Source: Annulohypoxylon bovei var. microspora
Taxonomy: Eukaryota; Ascomycota; Sordariomycetes; Xylariales; Hypoxylaceae
Direction of reading: 5' to 3'
DNA: 64,000 bases
Assembly (NCBI GenBank): GCA_022836615.1
Contig: MU405296.1
Coordinates: forward strand, 1-64,000
How positions within the stretch are numbered: the stretch's first letter is position 1; each line of letters begins with the position of its first letter. The position numbers and the translations under genes are program-made. Positions 1-13,012 of the stretch are shown here, in pieces. A model generated the notes under the pieces. The model ran no database searches. It was not told the origin of the DNA and saw nothing but the letters and a program-made list of their open reading frames with translations.

Positions 1-610
1 GGCTTACAGCGCTATAAGCCCACTGTAGCCACAATAAGTTACAGCCAGCCATAGCGAACAGCCTTCTATAAAGAATGAGCCAATCAGATTGCGAAACACT
101 TCAACCAATCAAAACACCGAACATTCAAGCTTTCATTCTCTTGTACAAGTATACCACCATGGACTCAATCAACTTATACTCAAGTAGCCCCTCATAGAAA
201 ATTGATTAAATTACAAACTTGATATATATCCATAGCTCTAGATGAGCTGAATTGATTTATATAAGTTGCAAATATCATCGATAGATAAGCGCTAAGATAT
301 TGTACAAATCAAGTTGTTGACACTCAAGGATACATACTTGCGCGATAGCTTCAAGCTGAAACAGTGCACCAAATATAGGCCTTTCTTGAACAATACTAAT
401 ATCATTCAATTCTCCTGAATGAGGGCTATTGAATTATACTTTTAAATATGTCATAAAGCAATTATTAACCGCTAAGGCTGCGAAGCTATTCTAATCTTTA
501 TGAAATATTTACCTTGAACCGCGTTTTAAGAAAGGGTGGTCACGTGATACTATTTCACTTCTAGGGAGGTAAGCGCTGTAACTTACAGTGGGCTTATAGC
601 GCTGTAAGCC
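1..610. mobile_element. Foldback/TIR-type non-autonomous element at the window edge
   Basis: Positions 1-27 and 584-610 are perfect inverted complements over 27 bases. Inside the right arm (571-583) and inside the left arm (about 36-48) the short motif AGTTACAGC recurs, so the arms are built from repeated sub-motifs; another copy (GTAACTTACAGCGC) lies just outside, near 613-626. The interior is AT-rich with no coding frame. This looks like a MITE or foldback element. The left boundary coincides with the window start, so a target duplication cannot be judged and the element may continue to the left. Confidence 0.6.
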
Positions 611-3600
611 CTGTAACTTACAGCGCACCCCTGTTAAAAGTGGATCGTGTCATCATGCGAAAAGAGGAATTGGCGGGTTGGCGGGTTTTCTTCACCTGGA
701 CCGGGGTGCGATGATCATCTTTCAATGACTTTTGCCACATCTCTATCAAGATATCGTTATCGCTGTTATCTCTACTAGGACAGTATATACAGTGTTAAAT
801 GCACTATAACCACTGTATCTGTCTCACCGCCTCCACCGCCCCTGTCCCTAAGGTGAGCCAATCTTGCAGAATGGCGTCAAAGCAAGTTGAACACTTGCAT
901 AATACACCTGATGTTTCGATCTAGATAGGTAAGATAAGTGAAACATTATCTTGGTGTAACGTCCTAAAGCTTTGCTTGAAGTTTTCGCTCAATTTTCTTG
1001 TGTTGATTTTCTTTCCAATTTCTAGAGAGTTTTCTTTGTTGTAAAATGATTCAATCTTTCTAAAACGTTCCGGCACAACATGTGAACCTAATGTACCGCC
1101 GTTCTGCCTTGATACCTAACCTCTTTTCCCACACATTTTGGCCCATAATATGCATTTATATCGCCTTAAAAGTAGTTGAATTGCCGGCATGTGAACATTG
1201 ATTGGTCAATACCCCTGTGCCCATCAGATAACAACCCGGTTTTCTCAGCAGATGCTATGCACCATCAGGGGATTCTATTATATCCCACAGTGGCGGGATT
1301 TTCCGGACACGCCAAGAGGCGTTGATGGCTTCGAGAACTGAATCAAGTAGTCCCACGTTTGAAGCCAGTCAGGTACACTTAAGCTTAATTGGACGTAGAT
1401 ACATTCATACAACCTCATCAATTTGCTTGTGATTATCCAGTAATATACTCACAGTGACATCGCTATGCCTTACAGTGACCCCCTGATTAATAATCAATAC
1501 CTAGGTTAGCCTATGTTAATGCTCAATGTTTTTAACATTTTACTATTAGATTTGATAACAAGATATAGGAATAGGAAAAGATAAGCAAACAGATGATTAA
1601 GTAACGTCAGTTTATAATTCTTAACTTCAATGAAGAAGACTATATTCGCAATTAGAAACACATTCTCTCCTAACCGGATTCTAGATATTGGATTTAGGGG
1701 GTACACCTACCTAGGCACATAATCTTTCACCTTTCTCGGTGTACTGGTTTCAATTATAGGTACTCGGGTCGGGGACTACCGTGATTACCATAAGCGAAAC
1801 CCCAACCTTTGGACTTAGGTGTATACTAAGGTTAAAATCAATTGACTCGATTTTTGTTGCCTTGCCCGATAATGCTCGGAAATAATTGTACTAATTAACA
1901 TACTAAATAAAATAAAAAGTTATACTCGTTTGCGACCAAAAAGCTTGTTGAAACCTTTACTATAAGTAATAATTTGAGAGCTTAAAACAAATTAAGCCTA
2001 TCGTGGTATAGAAATTATCTCTCTTTCGGTGTTCTCAACCTGAGTTAAGTCTATATACATTATACCTAAGTTTAAAGACTTCAGGAATTAATAAAAATCC
2101 TGTGACACTTCGATCGGATGACAACTACGTACCTACGCAATTGCGTCAGGTTATTTAACTCGCACTAGGAATTGCCGCTTAGTGATGCCATATTCATCCA
2201 CGAGGCTGTCACTTTACCATCTTAATCGTAGAATCTTATGCAAAGTTAAGCAGGCATTCGATCACAACAAGATGATACTCCAAAATGTCCGTGGATAAAT
2301 CCCGATATTAGTCCTCGTTGCCTCTACGAAACGACCTCATCATCTTGTGCTTAGAGAAATAGTAAGGCCGAGAGATACACTCCACGTACCAAGGGTGACA
2401 TGGGACTGAAGATGCCGGCAATGAAAATAATTCCATTCCGTTCTACTCACTCAAAACGTTCGGTGAGAGAAAGTCTCTCCACTAAACTAGGTATCTATTC
2501 CCTCATAAGGGGCAAAATGCCGATGTACTGAGCTCAAACAAGCAACTCTGCTATCACCTCGCAGAACGCGTCGTCGACCTGGCAATGTTGGATTGGTTGA
2601 TTTCTAACATCATAACACCATCCTAATCTGCTCTTGGTCAACTGCGAGATACCTTCCCCTCGCTCTAACACACGATAGATTGGTGTGGTTCGGCTCCTCT
2701 TGGTTAGGTCAACTCTACAACCAACCCATGGTAAGCACTTACTTCTTCTATGCCTCATGGTCGGCTACCACTTGACTTTCGGCGCGGCTACGTCGCTGAA
2801 AGTTGCAAAAAATATCGAACCCGTCTGAGATCGAGATTGCTCGGGATTCCAATGCCTGGGATTATCAATATTTCATTAATCCCCCTCGTCGAATTTCGTA
2901 GGTATAGAGCATTATGTAGCCATCCAGAACATTGCATTAGCGTAATTCAAGCCTGATTTTCGTGGCTTTTTATTATCTATTGATAAGTCTGTTCAATAGA
3001 TCCCTTCCTTAGGTAGGTAGGTATGGAACGAAAGCGATCAATCTTTGATCATATCATGACCAGCTTCACAGAGGAGCAGCTAGTCTACAGAACACCGACA
3101 AGAGAAATGGCAGAAGAATAGCTTAGGTAATTTTTGAACTACGTTCCTCTTGGGATTATGTCGAGCTATACTGCGGTGCTATATCCCCAAGTTGGAGAAC
3201 TAGGTTTGAAATCCTCCTTGTACTTAACGCCCGGCATGGCCACCCGCGGGAACGTGCATCGAACGTGCATATGCCGGTCTACTCCCCAGACAAACCAGCT
3301 TGTTGGCTTGACCGGCGATCATACAGCTAGATTTGGAGCAAAGGATTCCCCTTTGATAACGGCCGAACCGATATTGTCACAATCTACCTTGCATTATCTC
3401 CTCAGCTCGAGAGCGAGTCTGAATAGCTTCCAAAACCAGGGACCGAAAAGGTATCTAGACACACCCCATCCGACGTGGCACTACCGCGGTGCCACAATAA
3501 TGGCTGCTTACTGCATATCATGCTTCGCAATAGGACGTCCACAACGAGTTAAAGTGTTGCCCCCACACCAATAGCAAACGCCGTGACGGGCAGACCCCGA

Positions 3601-5234
3601 GGCACAAGCACGTCTTCCCCAGAATGGGCGTAGCATTGCAGGGGCAGCTAGACCAAATATCAACCAAGGTGGAACCTTTTCTTGTGGATACGTACTGGGA
3701 AGCGATTCCCATGTTCGCGGATAGTTGCCATAGTTCAGATGGCCTTGCAAGAGGAATGCCATAACACTTCTTCCGAGCAGCCGAGGCCAGCAACACGGAT
3801 CTTTTGACGAATTGGACATATGCCATCGATTTTTGTATGGCTATTGATTGATTTACGATACACACACAAGAAAGTACAATATCGATTTGTCATACTTACC
3901 TACATGGTGGAAGGAATCGAACCCGAACCAATGCTGTAGAGGACGGACCGAAGACGAAGCTTGCCGGTGGTGAGGGGGTTGAAGTGAGAAATCAAAAGTG
4001 CAAGTATTTTATTTCCGGGATGTTACGAGCTGAGAATTGTCCCGTAAGCCCTGAAAAACTTCTTACTTCGCCGAAACCAGTTTGTGAAATAGTATCGTAC
4101 GGGTTTCCCTTACTTCAGCCAGATGATTACCAGGTATGTTGCTAACCTAAGACGTGAGACCTAGCCACATATCAGCGAATCATATTGCTCTCCAGCCACT
4201 TCTGACCGCTGAGCCGCAATCTTGAAAGGGTGCGCGTGCTGTTCCATTGAGGCGCAATACGTACCTGGGAAAGTCGCCGTACACCAGGATACAACCAGTT
4301 GGGTACTTGCACATACATGGGGTACATCCATACATACCAAATAATTTACATCGGCACTCCCCACTGGTGTTACCCACCAAACATATTAAACTCCAGCTGG
4401 TAACCCCAGAACGAGGACTATGACGAAATAGTTCACCGCTTTAGAATTCTGCCTATCGAGCCTATCAAGCCTATCGATGACATGATAAGTTATATCGGAT
4501 TGTCCTATTGTTGGTCCAGATCTCTTTCTCTCCCCCCCTACTTTTTTTTTAATCATTTTTTACCACATCTACCACATCTACCACGGTTTAATCCCCCCAC
4601 ACCCGTTCACACTTCTATCTCCGAACCGAATAAAGACTAGACCTATCCTTGGCACGCACAAACATGCACGTACGCTACTTAGGTAGTTACAAGGAAGCAA
4701 GCTTAAAAAATACATACCCAACACATGCATCTACAAGTATCAACCACGATTAATCATGGGGGGGGAAAGGATGCCGTTATTGAGGGGCCAAGGAGGGGTC
4801 TCCTGCATTTGATTCTATTTTGACTGTCCCCCTTGGCGGGTTGTCACCTCCGAATAGGGGAGGGACTCACCTCCTAATCATTTTGATTCATCCTCAACTC
4901 ATTCGACTTTCTCAATTCACTAGCCGGTCACCATTGACTTAACTCCATACCTACCTAGGTACAGTATTTACCTGGGTAAATACTATATAAAGGCCAAGGA
5001 CAGTTCGAAGTGTTGAGAAGCCGTTCCAAGTTCATATCTTCCATATCCCACATTCCACCTATCCTCCGCACTCTACCTCTAGTCCAACTTATCCATCCCG
5101 GCCGATCCTCTAGCTTCGAGTATTTTATCCACTTCTTTGTTTCTTCGGAACGTTTATTGTTCTTTTCCATCCCTTAGTGTTTTCTTATTCTTCCACCGAC
5201 CTAATCCCAAGCCACCCGTCCTAGACCCGACACA
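611..5234. other. Gene-poor region
   Basis: I see no convincing gene here. Stretch 3130-3870 has balanced GC and several short overlapping open frames on both strands, and may be eroded coding DNA, but no motif is recognisable. The remainder is AT-rich spacer with a few copies of the ACCTAGGT-type palindrome (for example about 3010 and 4955) and a pyrimidine-rich tract around 4525-4560. Confidence 0.5.
4984..4991 (+). promoter_or_regulatory. Possible TATA box for the amidotransferase gene
   Basis: TATATAAA lies about 250 bases upstream of the ATG at 5235, followed by a pyrimidine-rich leader typical of fungal 5' UTRs. Assignment rests on position and sequence only. Confidence 0.4.
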
Positions 5235-6103
5235 ATGGGTTCCGAATATATTCCTCCAGTTCGCCTTGCCATCCTCGAAGCCGACACTCCCGTCCCCGGC
5301 GTCAAGGCCAAGTTCGGCTCTTATGGCGGGGTGTTCACACACCTATTCGAACGGGCATGCGCATCGCTGAACCCACCACAGCCACTTTCATCCCTCCTAG
5401 AACTGTCATACCATGACGTCGTCAACGATTTCGGCTCATATCCAGACCCCGAGACGATCGATGCCATCCTTATAACTGGATCTAAGCACTCCGCTTATGA
5501 GAATGACGAATGGATTGTTCGGTTGGTAGAGTACACTCGACAATGTCTTGAAGGTGGCCGCGTCCGCGTAGTTGGCGTCTGCTTCGGTCATCAGATTGCC
5601 GGCCGTGCTATGGGCGCCGAAGTCGGCAAGAATTCTCTTGGTTGGGAACTTAGTGTCACCGAGCACGAGCTCACGAATGAGGGCAAGAAGCTATTCGGTG
5701 TAGAGAAGCTGGTTCGCGTCCCCTCTCCTTTCCTTTCCTTTCCTCCCCTCCTCTTTTTGTCTCCCTTCGTAGCACTGGTTCGATATAATACTCACACGCA
5801 CCCTCCGTATAGGCTATTCACCAGATGCACCGTGATATCGTATTCTCGCTCCCTCCTGGTGCTGTACAGCTTGCCCGCACGGATGTCTGTCCCGTGCAAG
5901 CCATATACATACCGAAGCGGCTGATTACGGTGCAAGGGCACCCCGAGTTTACCGCTGACATGGTGCGCGAGATCCTCGAGATGCGCAAGTATGGCGGCAT
6001 CCTTACTGAGGACGTCTTCGAGGACGGCATGCGTCGTGTTAATAACAAGCACGACGGTGTTGCTGTCGCTCAGGCGTTCTTGCGTTTTCTGCGTCAGTTT
6101 TAG
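5235..6103 (+). CDS. Class I glutamine amidotransferase-like protein
   Basis: Two exons, 5235-5711 and 5813-6103, give 255 residues. The intron (donor GTTCGC, acceptor TATAG) is phase 0 and unusually pyrimidine-rich near its start. The protein is a stand-alone GATase1 domain of the GMP-synthase-like group. The nucleophile elbow GVCFGHQ carries Cys116, and the second motif QGHPEF carries His202 and Glu204, completing a Cys-His-Glu triad. Proteins of this group hydrolyse glutamine or act as related amidases/peptidases (yeast YLR126C and DUG3-like proteins are distant relatives). There is no synthetase domain, so it is not GMP synthase itself. A cytosolic location is likely because no targeting signal is visible. 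Reading through the intron would lose the catalytic His-Glu half, which supports the splice model. The physiological substrate cannot be read from the sequence. Confidence 0.88.
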
Positions 6104-7152
6104 CAGTTTTAACGAATATTTGAGAGTGGAGAGATGGAGAACTAAGGAGAGACTGATATTCACATACGATACTATATCGTAAGACGATGGAGGGGAAAAT
6201 CTCGCATGCGACCACTGTCGCGTAAGATTGTTTGTACCACCCGGCCCTCTTGGCCGATCGCCAAGTCAGTCGGCTAGTTGCCAAGACGCGTTGATTTCGT
6301 GGACATCAAGTTTATGATGTGATACCCATGGACGAGGAATGATCAAATACGGGAGTACTCAAGGTCAACTCAGCGTTTCAGGATGATTCCGGGCGTCAGG
6401 TTAGCCCTTTTCTAGGGTCGCATCGATCCCTGGCTCTGTCATGGTTACGCATTTTCAGAACAAGAATGAATATCAAATGAAGAAACATCACAAAAAGCAC
6501 AAGCGTCCAAGAAGAGATAATAAATGGGTGAGACAACATCACGTGTCGGATTCTCGTGCATCCAACGCCCATCCATCCTTCAATCATTACCGAATTACAA
6601 ACATGGTATGACCTCCCATCCATGGATCTCAATACCTTCTCGGATAGGTAGGCCGGTCAGCCTCGTCACAATGCCTAATGTAACGCAATGCTTATATGAA
6701 CGCCGCCCAATGCCCCCTTTTTTTTAGTATGCTCCCACTTCCCCTCTCTCTCTCTCTCCCTCTCCCAAATATTAGCATTTGGAAAAAAATAAATAATCCC
6801 TAAGAGCAATTTGAAGAAGACCAAACCCCCCCTCCCCATCCCTCTTCTTCCAACCCGGCCGATATCCATTATGTGTTCCTCCCCCCTCCCAATGCAAATA
6901 AATCCGGGGCACCGTGGCATGCATATATGCAAATGAGTTCTTAATCATGACCGTCGTTTGACCCTCGCGTTATAAAAAAAATAAAAGGAATAATGCACCA
7001 GTTTCGTACCCGATCGATCGTCGTCGATGTTTCGTTTCGTTTCGTTCCGTTCCCCTTGTGTGTCCTGATGCCGGTTGTGTCTGATGCTCGTGTCGTCTCA
7101 TGTAATGTCATGTTATGTCATGTCGTGCGTAAATGCTATGTATATACCTAGC
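6104..7152. other. Intergenic spacer between convergent genes
   Basis: No gene seen. It contains the 3' regions of the amidotransferase (+) and the GPCR (-), a CT-rich microsatellite near 6738-6765, and a short ATGTCATGTTATGTCATG-like simple repeat near 7100-7125. Confidence 0.6.
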
Positions 7153-9131
7153 CTATATCCTATCCTGCTCCTGCGGTCCTAGTTCGTACCCCGTCCACGC
7201 CCCCCGCCGAACGTCCAGCCGCTCGGAGGACCCGGCGTCCAGCGCGTCCCACCACTCGCGCGGCGGCGGGCCCAGCTGCGACCTATGTCCAGACGCCCTG
7301 CGCGCTCCGGCCGCCTCGCTGCTCAGGTTCTCGAGGTTCTCCTCCTGTTCACGCCTGACGCGGGCCGTCCTCGCGTCCACGAACCTCTCCTCCCGTGTGC
7401 GTCCGGCGCCGTGGCGGCGGCGCCTCATCGACGGTCTCCGGACGCGCAGGCGCAGGGCCAAGTTCTCCCAGAAGCCGCCGCGCAGGTGCAGCCAGGGGCG
7501 CTCCCAGGCGGAGAAGAAGCCGCAGTCGACGGCGGCGCCGATGCACAGGCTGGTGACGCTGACGATCTGGAGGGCGACGTGGGCGGTGCCGCGGCTGGCG
7601 CCGAGGTCGGCGTAGTCGTCGTCGTAGCGCAGCACGTGCGAGACGAAGGGCGCGATCCACGTCAGCATGTACACGGCCGGGTACACGAACAGCAGCCGCA
7701 GCTGCCGCCGCTGCTTCTCCCGCGACCGCCGCATCGCCTCCTCCGTCTCGCCCTGCGGCAGGAAGATCGAGCTCGACGACGACGACAGAGCGCTTTGTGT
7801 CGAGTCCCGCGCTCGTGGCGGCCCTCGACGCAGCGCGCAGATCATGTTGGAGACGGAGCCTGACAGGCTGTGCGAGTGCGAGTGCGAGGGCGCGCCGGAG
7901 GAGGTGGAACGCCGCCATATGAAGGGGGCTGATTGCTGGGAGGAGCGGGGGCTGTGGTGGGCGGATTCGGGCGCTCGGATTGGGATCGTTTCCTCGGCAC
8001 GGAGCGACGGCGAGGCGGGGCTTATCAGGCCTGATTGACTCCCCCGCCTCGTCTGTGAATCCGTCGAGCCATCGTTGGCGAAATTCACGGTGTTCCACCG
8101 GATGGAGTTCCTCATCACATGATCTGGCCGACGCGGAAGAGGGGTGGATGTGCCCCCTCCAAAATCGAGAGTGCTGATGGTTGAGTCGACGGAATGCTGG
8201 CGATCCCTCGGATCCCCATCCTTTGCCAGGCTGTCTCGAGCAGAGTCCAAGAAGCCGTAGTCCGCGATAGGCGGTGTGGGTGGAACGTCTCCACTCTGGT
8301 CGTGGCGGTGGTTATGCTTGCGGCTTTGCTCGGGATGATCGCTGTGGGTCGTGCTGGCACGCCTCTGGTCCCTGGTGAAGCTCCGGAACCGACAGGCGAC
8401 GTAGAGGTAGAGAACGCTGTATGTGACGATGATGAAGATGGAGATGACATATCGCGGGATCCAGCTGAGGGCGCTGAGATACCAGGTCGGGTGGAGGGGT
8501 AGGTAGCAGTGTGGACCGTTGTCTGCAAACTGCCCGCCGGTAATTGGCACGACCGCGGCCAGGACGAGAGGAATGATGGCCCAGCAGGTATACGCTATGC
8601 GTCTATATGGGTAAAGACCAGCTGCACCATTCGAACCCCGAGGCCTGAGTATGAACAAGGCCGTGTGTACTGCAATTAGGAGGACAGCAATATCCGACGC
8701 CTCGATGCTAACGGTTAGGAGAAAGCCGGAGACTTGGCAGAAGGTCGAATTCGAATCGATAGGCACTTTAGCAAAAAAAGCAAGGGGACAGATTACGAGC
8801 CATAATGCCTTCATCATGTCGCTCTGGATTAAGAGCATTATCAAGCTGAAGTGGTGTCAGATCGCTTAGCACTACAATAAATAATGAGGGTCTACTCGAT
8901 CTAGTTGACTTACTCGTGGCGGAAGCTTCTCCTCATTCGGACGAACCAGTAAAAGGCATACAAAGCAGCAAGCACACTGATTGAGGCCATGGAGAGCGAT
9001 ATCGACATGATAGCTAAAATTTCTGGGTTATCCATATAACTGGGGGTGGAGTCGCGTTTATTGAAGAGGGCGCCTTCGGATGTGAGGAGATCGGTAAGGG
9101 AGGCGCCCGGCTGCCATGTTATGGGAGCCAT
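7153..9131 (-). CDS. Git3/Gpr1-type G protein-coupled receptor
   Basis: Exon 1 is 9131-8914 and exon 2 is 8845-7153; a 68-bp intron (GTAAGT...CAG) joins them in phase 2, giving 636 residues. Without exon 1 the first helix is lost. Seven hydrophobic segments are visible, at about residues 37-62, 74-97, 110-137, 155-174, 203-225, 455-478 and 496-518. Between helices 5 and 6 lies a cytoplasmic loop of about 230 residues rich in Ser, Pro, Arg and His, and the C-terminal tail is highly basic. Helices 1-5 match the Git3 N-terminal region; the short helix 6-7 unit resembles the Gpr1/Git3 C-terminal domain. Family members sense carbon source or amino acids at the plasma membrane and feed cAMP-PKA signalling through a G-alpha protein. 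The ligand cannot be inferred. The 3' half is markedly GC-rich, which creates long antisense open frames that I regard as shadows. Confidence 0.88.
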
Positions 9132-12100
9132 CTTTGCTGCTGAGGCCAGAACGGAGGCTCGGGATGCGTTTGAAAGAATAAATGATCTGGCATGCTTCTA
9201 GCGAAACTTCATTCGCACCGAACGACAGATTTCATGTTTGGCAGGTTATGTGAACCGGTCGGTAGTAGAAGGGTTTGAGGGGATGTCTAGACGAAGAAGG
9301 TATCCGCAATGACAAAAACCCCTAGCGAAAAAAATGCTAAGCGACACAACGACCCGCGAGTTGTTCTTGCTACAGGAATAGAAAATCTAAATCCTCCAGG
9401 CCCTTCGCCTCTGAGAATATAGGAAGAAAGATAAAAAAGATAATTAGGAGGAAGGTTCACATCCACCCCATCAACAAGCCCGGACTGTGGGAAAGCATGT
9501 CCTCGGGGACGCAGTTCATGCATAGTACGCTCAGACAAGAGGGTCCGAACTTAGAGAATCATGTTGCACGTCTGAAAGAGTATGAGGAGACGTCAATAAT
9601 GCTCCTGCACCTCTCGCGATGCAGTATCGTATCAATTACAAGACCAAGTTCAATAAAAACCCCGATATGGTAACGTATGAAAGGTGAGAAACGTTAGGGT
9701 GCAGTAGGCAATTAACAAGGGCATATGCCGATCTAAATAGTATTTCCCGAGTAGGGTAAAGTTCCCTAGGATAAAGTTAACTAAGGAAATAAAAGGGAGA
9801 ATAGGACAGCCAACGAGAAGACGAAGGGTTTATTTCACATTTTAATGTTTGGTCTGTTTGGTCTGTTTTCGTGGCGGTGAAGCGAAGAGCTGGCACTGAA
9901 CTCTTGACACTTGACTAAGTTGGGACTGAAGGGAATCGGTGTGAGGGCTATGCTGTCAGGGGATGGTCAGGTACATGCCCCCGAGATTCCCTGAGCACCC
10001 TGAGGTCGCTAAGATCACCAATTATCACCAATGAGACCGCTAAAGTTGGCTGGTCTGGCTGGTATATGAAAACTTTGACCAAGTGATGAGGCCCGGGTGA
10101 CGCTAGAGGCCTTGAAAAGCCGTGACGGAGCAGCATCCGATGATACTTAGCGCGCGCTACGATCTCCATAACCAATCCATAGCTTGCCATAACCTGCCAT
10201 AACCCGCCATAACCTGCCATAACCATCTCCATAACATTCATAACGTCTAGTCCAATCCATAATTCTCCTCAATAGAGAACCCCACAATATCCCCGTAACG
10301 CCTCCCCCTCCGCTTTCGTCATAACCCTAACCACGTAGCAGGTTGGCAGGATGCCTAAAGTCGGCGCATGCAAGCGAGATCTGATGACCGGCGTCTCGGG
10401 ACAAATTACCAAGCCTGCTGACCCCCGCAAATGCAACTTTATTTTCCTTTTGTTTGTTTTATCTTTCATATGATTTCCCTGATTTTTTTCCTTTTCATTT
10501 CATTTCATTTTATTTTATTTTTTATTTTCCCTTAACCCGAGAAAAAACGCTGTGGGGATTCTGTCGCACATATTCGGAGTTGTGTTTCCGTCGATCGGTT
10601 TTAGGTATGGAAGTATTCCGATTAAAAGACCCATCTTGCCGTTTTTATCGCCCCGTTCAGCGATGACGGCGGCCCGCAGGGTTCCCTTAGCGTTAGGGTT
10701 GAAAAAGGTCCCTTTTCTCCGCGGAGGGTTAAGGGTCAGATCTAAGCGCCGTGTTTAAATACTACATAGGTAGGTAAATCTAGATAGGATCAAATCAAGA
10801 ACTTGGAACTATAGGTAGACTGTTAGGATTGACTTTTAGGATATCTTGTAAAACTCCGGGCATGTACATGTAAAGATCGGCCGGGGTTACCGAAAGGTGT
10901 GTGATACAGCACCCTCAAAGCCCAGAGAAAATCCAAATGGGCATTGTTTTTCGGAGGTTTAATATAACTTCATTACAACCGGGGCCTGGGCTACCACAGT
11001 TCAATATTTCGGTCGTTTGATTGTTCAAATATTGTGTTTGGTAACATGCGGTTCAAAATATCATAATCCGAATATGAATGACCTTTCTATTCGCATCGTT
11101 GCCAAGACTACCTAGGATACAAACTCAAACACTTCTGCATTTTAACATAAGCTACTGGGTAGGTATTGGACTATTAGTAGCCAGTTAACGTCTTTTATCA
11201 GTCTTGACCTTAAGTTAAGCTAATATCTCGAGTTTCTTATACCTATTCATCAACAATGCGTTATGTCGTTAACAATATTCAAGTCCTTCTTTTACGTAGG
11301 TAGATGTGGAAGTATCGAACAAATACCCAGCTATCTACTTAAATCCCCATCACTAGCTTAGAAGTAGAATACTATTCACCTGACTTATGTTTAAATGTAT
11401 TTTACCTTCTAAGCCTTACCTTTTACCTACTTAACTACCTAGTCAATTACCAATCAAAGGGATAACGAGAAAACCCGATCTAATCCCAATGCTTACGTAA
11501 CAACATCACAAGACCTGCGAAATAGTACTTCGATTTGAATAAAGTAAAAGTCATAGGCAAATTGTGCGAAGTGTACCTCCTATCGACGTTCTGGTACAGT
11601 TCCTTTATTGTGCTAAGCGAAGGATATTTTACATTTGAAACTATTAGTACCATTGCTAGAATAAGTAAATTGTGTATTCATTTCAAGGACATGAATTTTG
11701 CGGTGGAGACGAGACGACGATGAGAGTTGTTAACTTAAGACATTGCTATTTTCTCTGCCATGCTGAAACGTGACCTAAGTTTAAACCAACTACATTTGTA
11801 ACGTTCTGCGCCTCGTAAAATCGCATTAGGAGACAATTGTAGTCGAACCATGGACTTTGTTATTGCCAGGGAAATATTAGTACATATTATGTAATCATCA
11901 AGAATGCTCCGAAAGTGGAGTTGTATTTGCTTACATAACTCAGCCGCACCGTGGAGAGGGCAGACGATAGCGGGGTTATGCAGTATGGCCCGTGCTCATA
12001 ATTGCAATTGAGTCTTGGTAACATTAGAAAATTGTTAGTTTCACCGAGTTGGAATTCACCCCTTTCATGACTCACTAAACTCGGAAACGAAGATAAATAC

Positions 12101-12412
12101 GGCCAAATGTAATCATTTGAAATAGGCTTTCTTTGAAAGAATTTATATCATAAAAGTAGCTCATTTATAGTCTGTTCTACGGCTTCCATTTTCGTTTCTG
12201 TATGTTTAAATTTCGGTTGGTCTACGTCGACTATCTGGCAAGACTCATAGACTCACGTCTGTCGGGTGAACGATCAGAGGTTCTTTACATATATTAAATA
12301 AATACTACTAAATTATACAACATGACCCAGAACGACGCAGTTAGTGGTGAGATGATCTCCATTTCGCACAGCCATAACATTCTTTACGGTGCCTTCAGCA
12401 CTCACTGACGAC
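9132..12412. other. Gene-poor region
   Basis: About 3.3 kb without a supportable gene. Small open frames (for example 9287-9538 minus and 11535-11723 plus) show no domain and sit in AT-rich sequence. A 10-bp tandem repeat lies at 10165-10244, followed by a T-rich microsatellite tract near 10480-10530. Confidence 0.5.
10165..10244. repeat. Short tandem repeat, 10-bp unit CCATAACCTG
   Basis: At least five near-perfect 10-bp units run from 10177, with the unit CCATAACCTG or one-base variants. Related CCATAAC copies flank them at both ends, with spacing broken to 12 bp near 10217-10228. It lies in a gene-free interval. Confidence 0.8.
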
Positions 12413-13012
12413 ATGTCATCAGACTCGCTGTCCAAGAAGGCGCCGAACGTCGCGATCGAGTTCCCACATATCTCACTCGCAGATGATGAATCTTTCACAG
12501 CAGCACTCGCAGATCTCGTCAACGCCGGATATGGCGAGGCCGAGGCCGGCATCTTCAAGCCAGGCTACCTACGCACGTCGGCAAGCGACATTGCAAAATT
12601 CATAACGGCCGGCGACTTAGTCGTTGCGTCGGTGACTACACCTAAGTCCACATCCGGACGGGTGCCCTTAGGCTGTATCTCTATCAAGAAACTAAGCGAG
12701 AACCGAGCTGAGCTCGGGCTATTCGCAGTTGTGATCGAGCAGCGCGGTAGCGGCATCGGCAGGGATTTGATGGATTGGGCAGAGCAGTGGTGTCTTGACA
12801 ACCTCGGAGGTCCGGGGGTTGCTATCGCACAACTCGATCTGCTGTTCCCAACCCATTTCGCGCACCCGTTCAAAGCGCGCCTAGATACGTGGTACACGAA
12901 ACGAGGTTACCGGATCACGGGGAGTCGCGATTTCGCGCTCGACTACCCCAGCCTTGCACCCCTGCTCGCAGGACCAACTGAATACCGCGTATACGAGAGG
13001 ACGTTAGTCTAG
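12413..13012 (+). CDS. GNAT-family N-acetyltransferase
   Basis: 199 residues from the ATG at 12413. The open frame extends upstream to a GTG at 12389, but that is not a eukaryotic start. An alternative model splices ATG 12322-12346 to 12399 over a 52-bp intron (GTGAGA...CAG), adding 12 residues in frame. The acetyl-CoA-binding motif A is visible as QRGSGIGRDLM (residues 110-120), preceded by a beta-4-like strand ELGLFAVV. The C-terminal part, with Trp-Tyr and Arg-Gly-Tyr (WYTKRGY), fits motif B. The family transfers acetyl groups from acetyl-CoA to amines; the substrate is unknown. It is probably cytosolic. The codon use and GC content look like those of an active gene, in contrast to the AT-rich flanks. 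Confidence 0.82.
   Translation: MSSDSLSKKAPNVAIEFPHISLADDESFTAALADLVNAGYGEAEAGIFKPGYLRTSASDIAKFITAGDLVVASVTTPKSTSGRVPLGCISIKKLSENRAELGLFAVVIEQRGSGIGRDLMDWAEQWCLDNLGGPGVAIAQLDLLFPTHFAHPFKARLDTWYTKRGYRITGSRDFALDYPSLAPLLAGPTEYRVYERTLV

Noticed and set aside
3134..3865. Overlapping open frames on both strands
   Set aside because: The longest plus-strand frame starts at TTG and has no motif. A weak resemblance of the minus strand to a membrane phosphatase was too poor to claim.
3905..3980. tRNA-like sequence on the minus strand (GGTTCGATTCC-type block)
   Set aside because: The T stem does not pair and I find no acceptor, D or anticodon arm at proper spacing.
7285..8502. Plus-strand open frames opposite the GPCR gene
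   Set aside because: Low-complexity translations of GC-rich antisense sequence; the minus strand has seven helices and proper splice sites.
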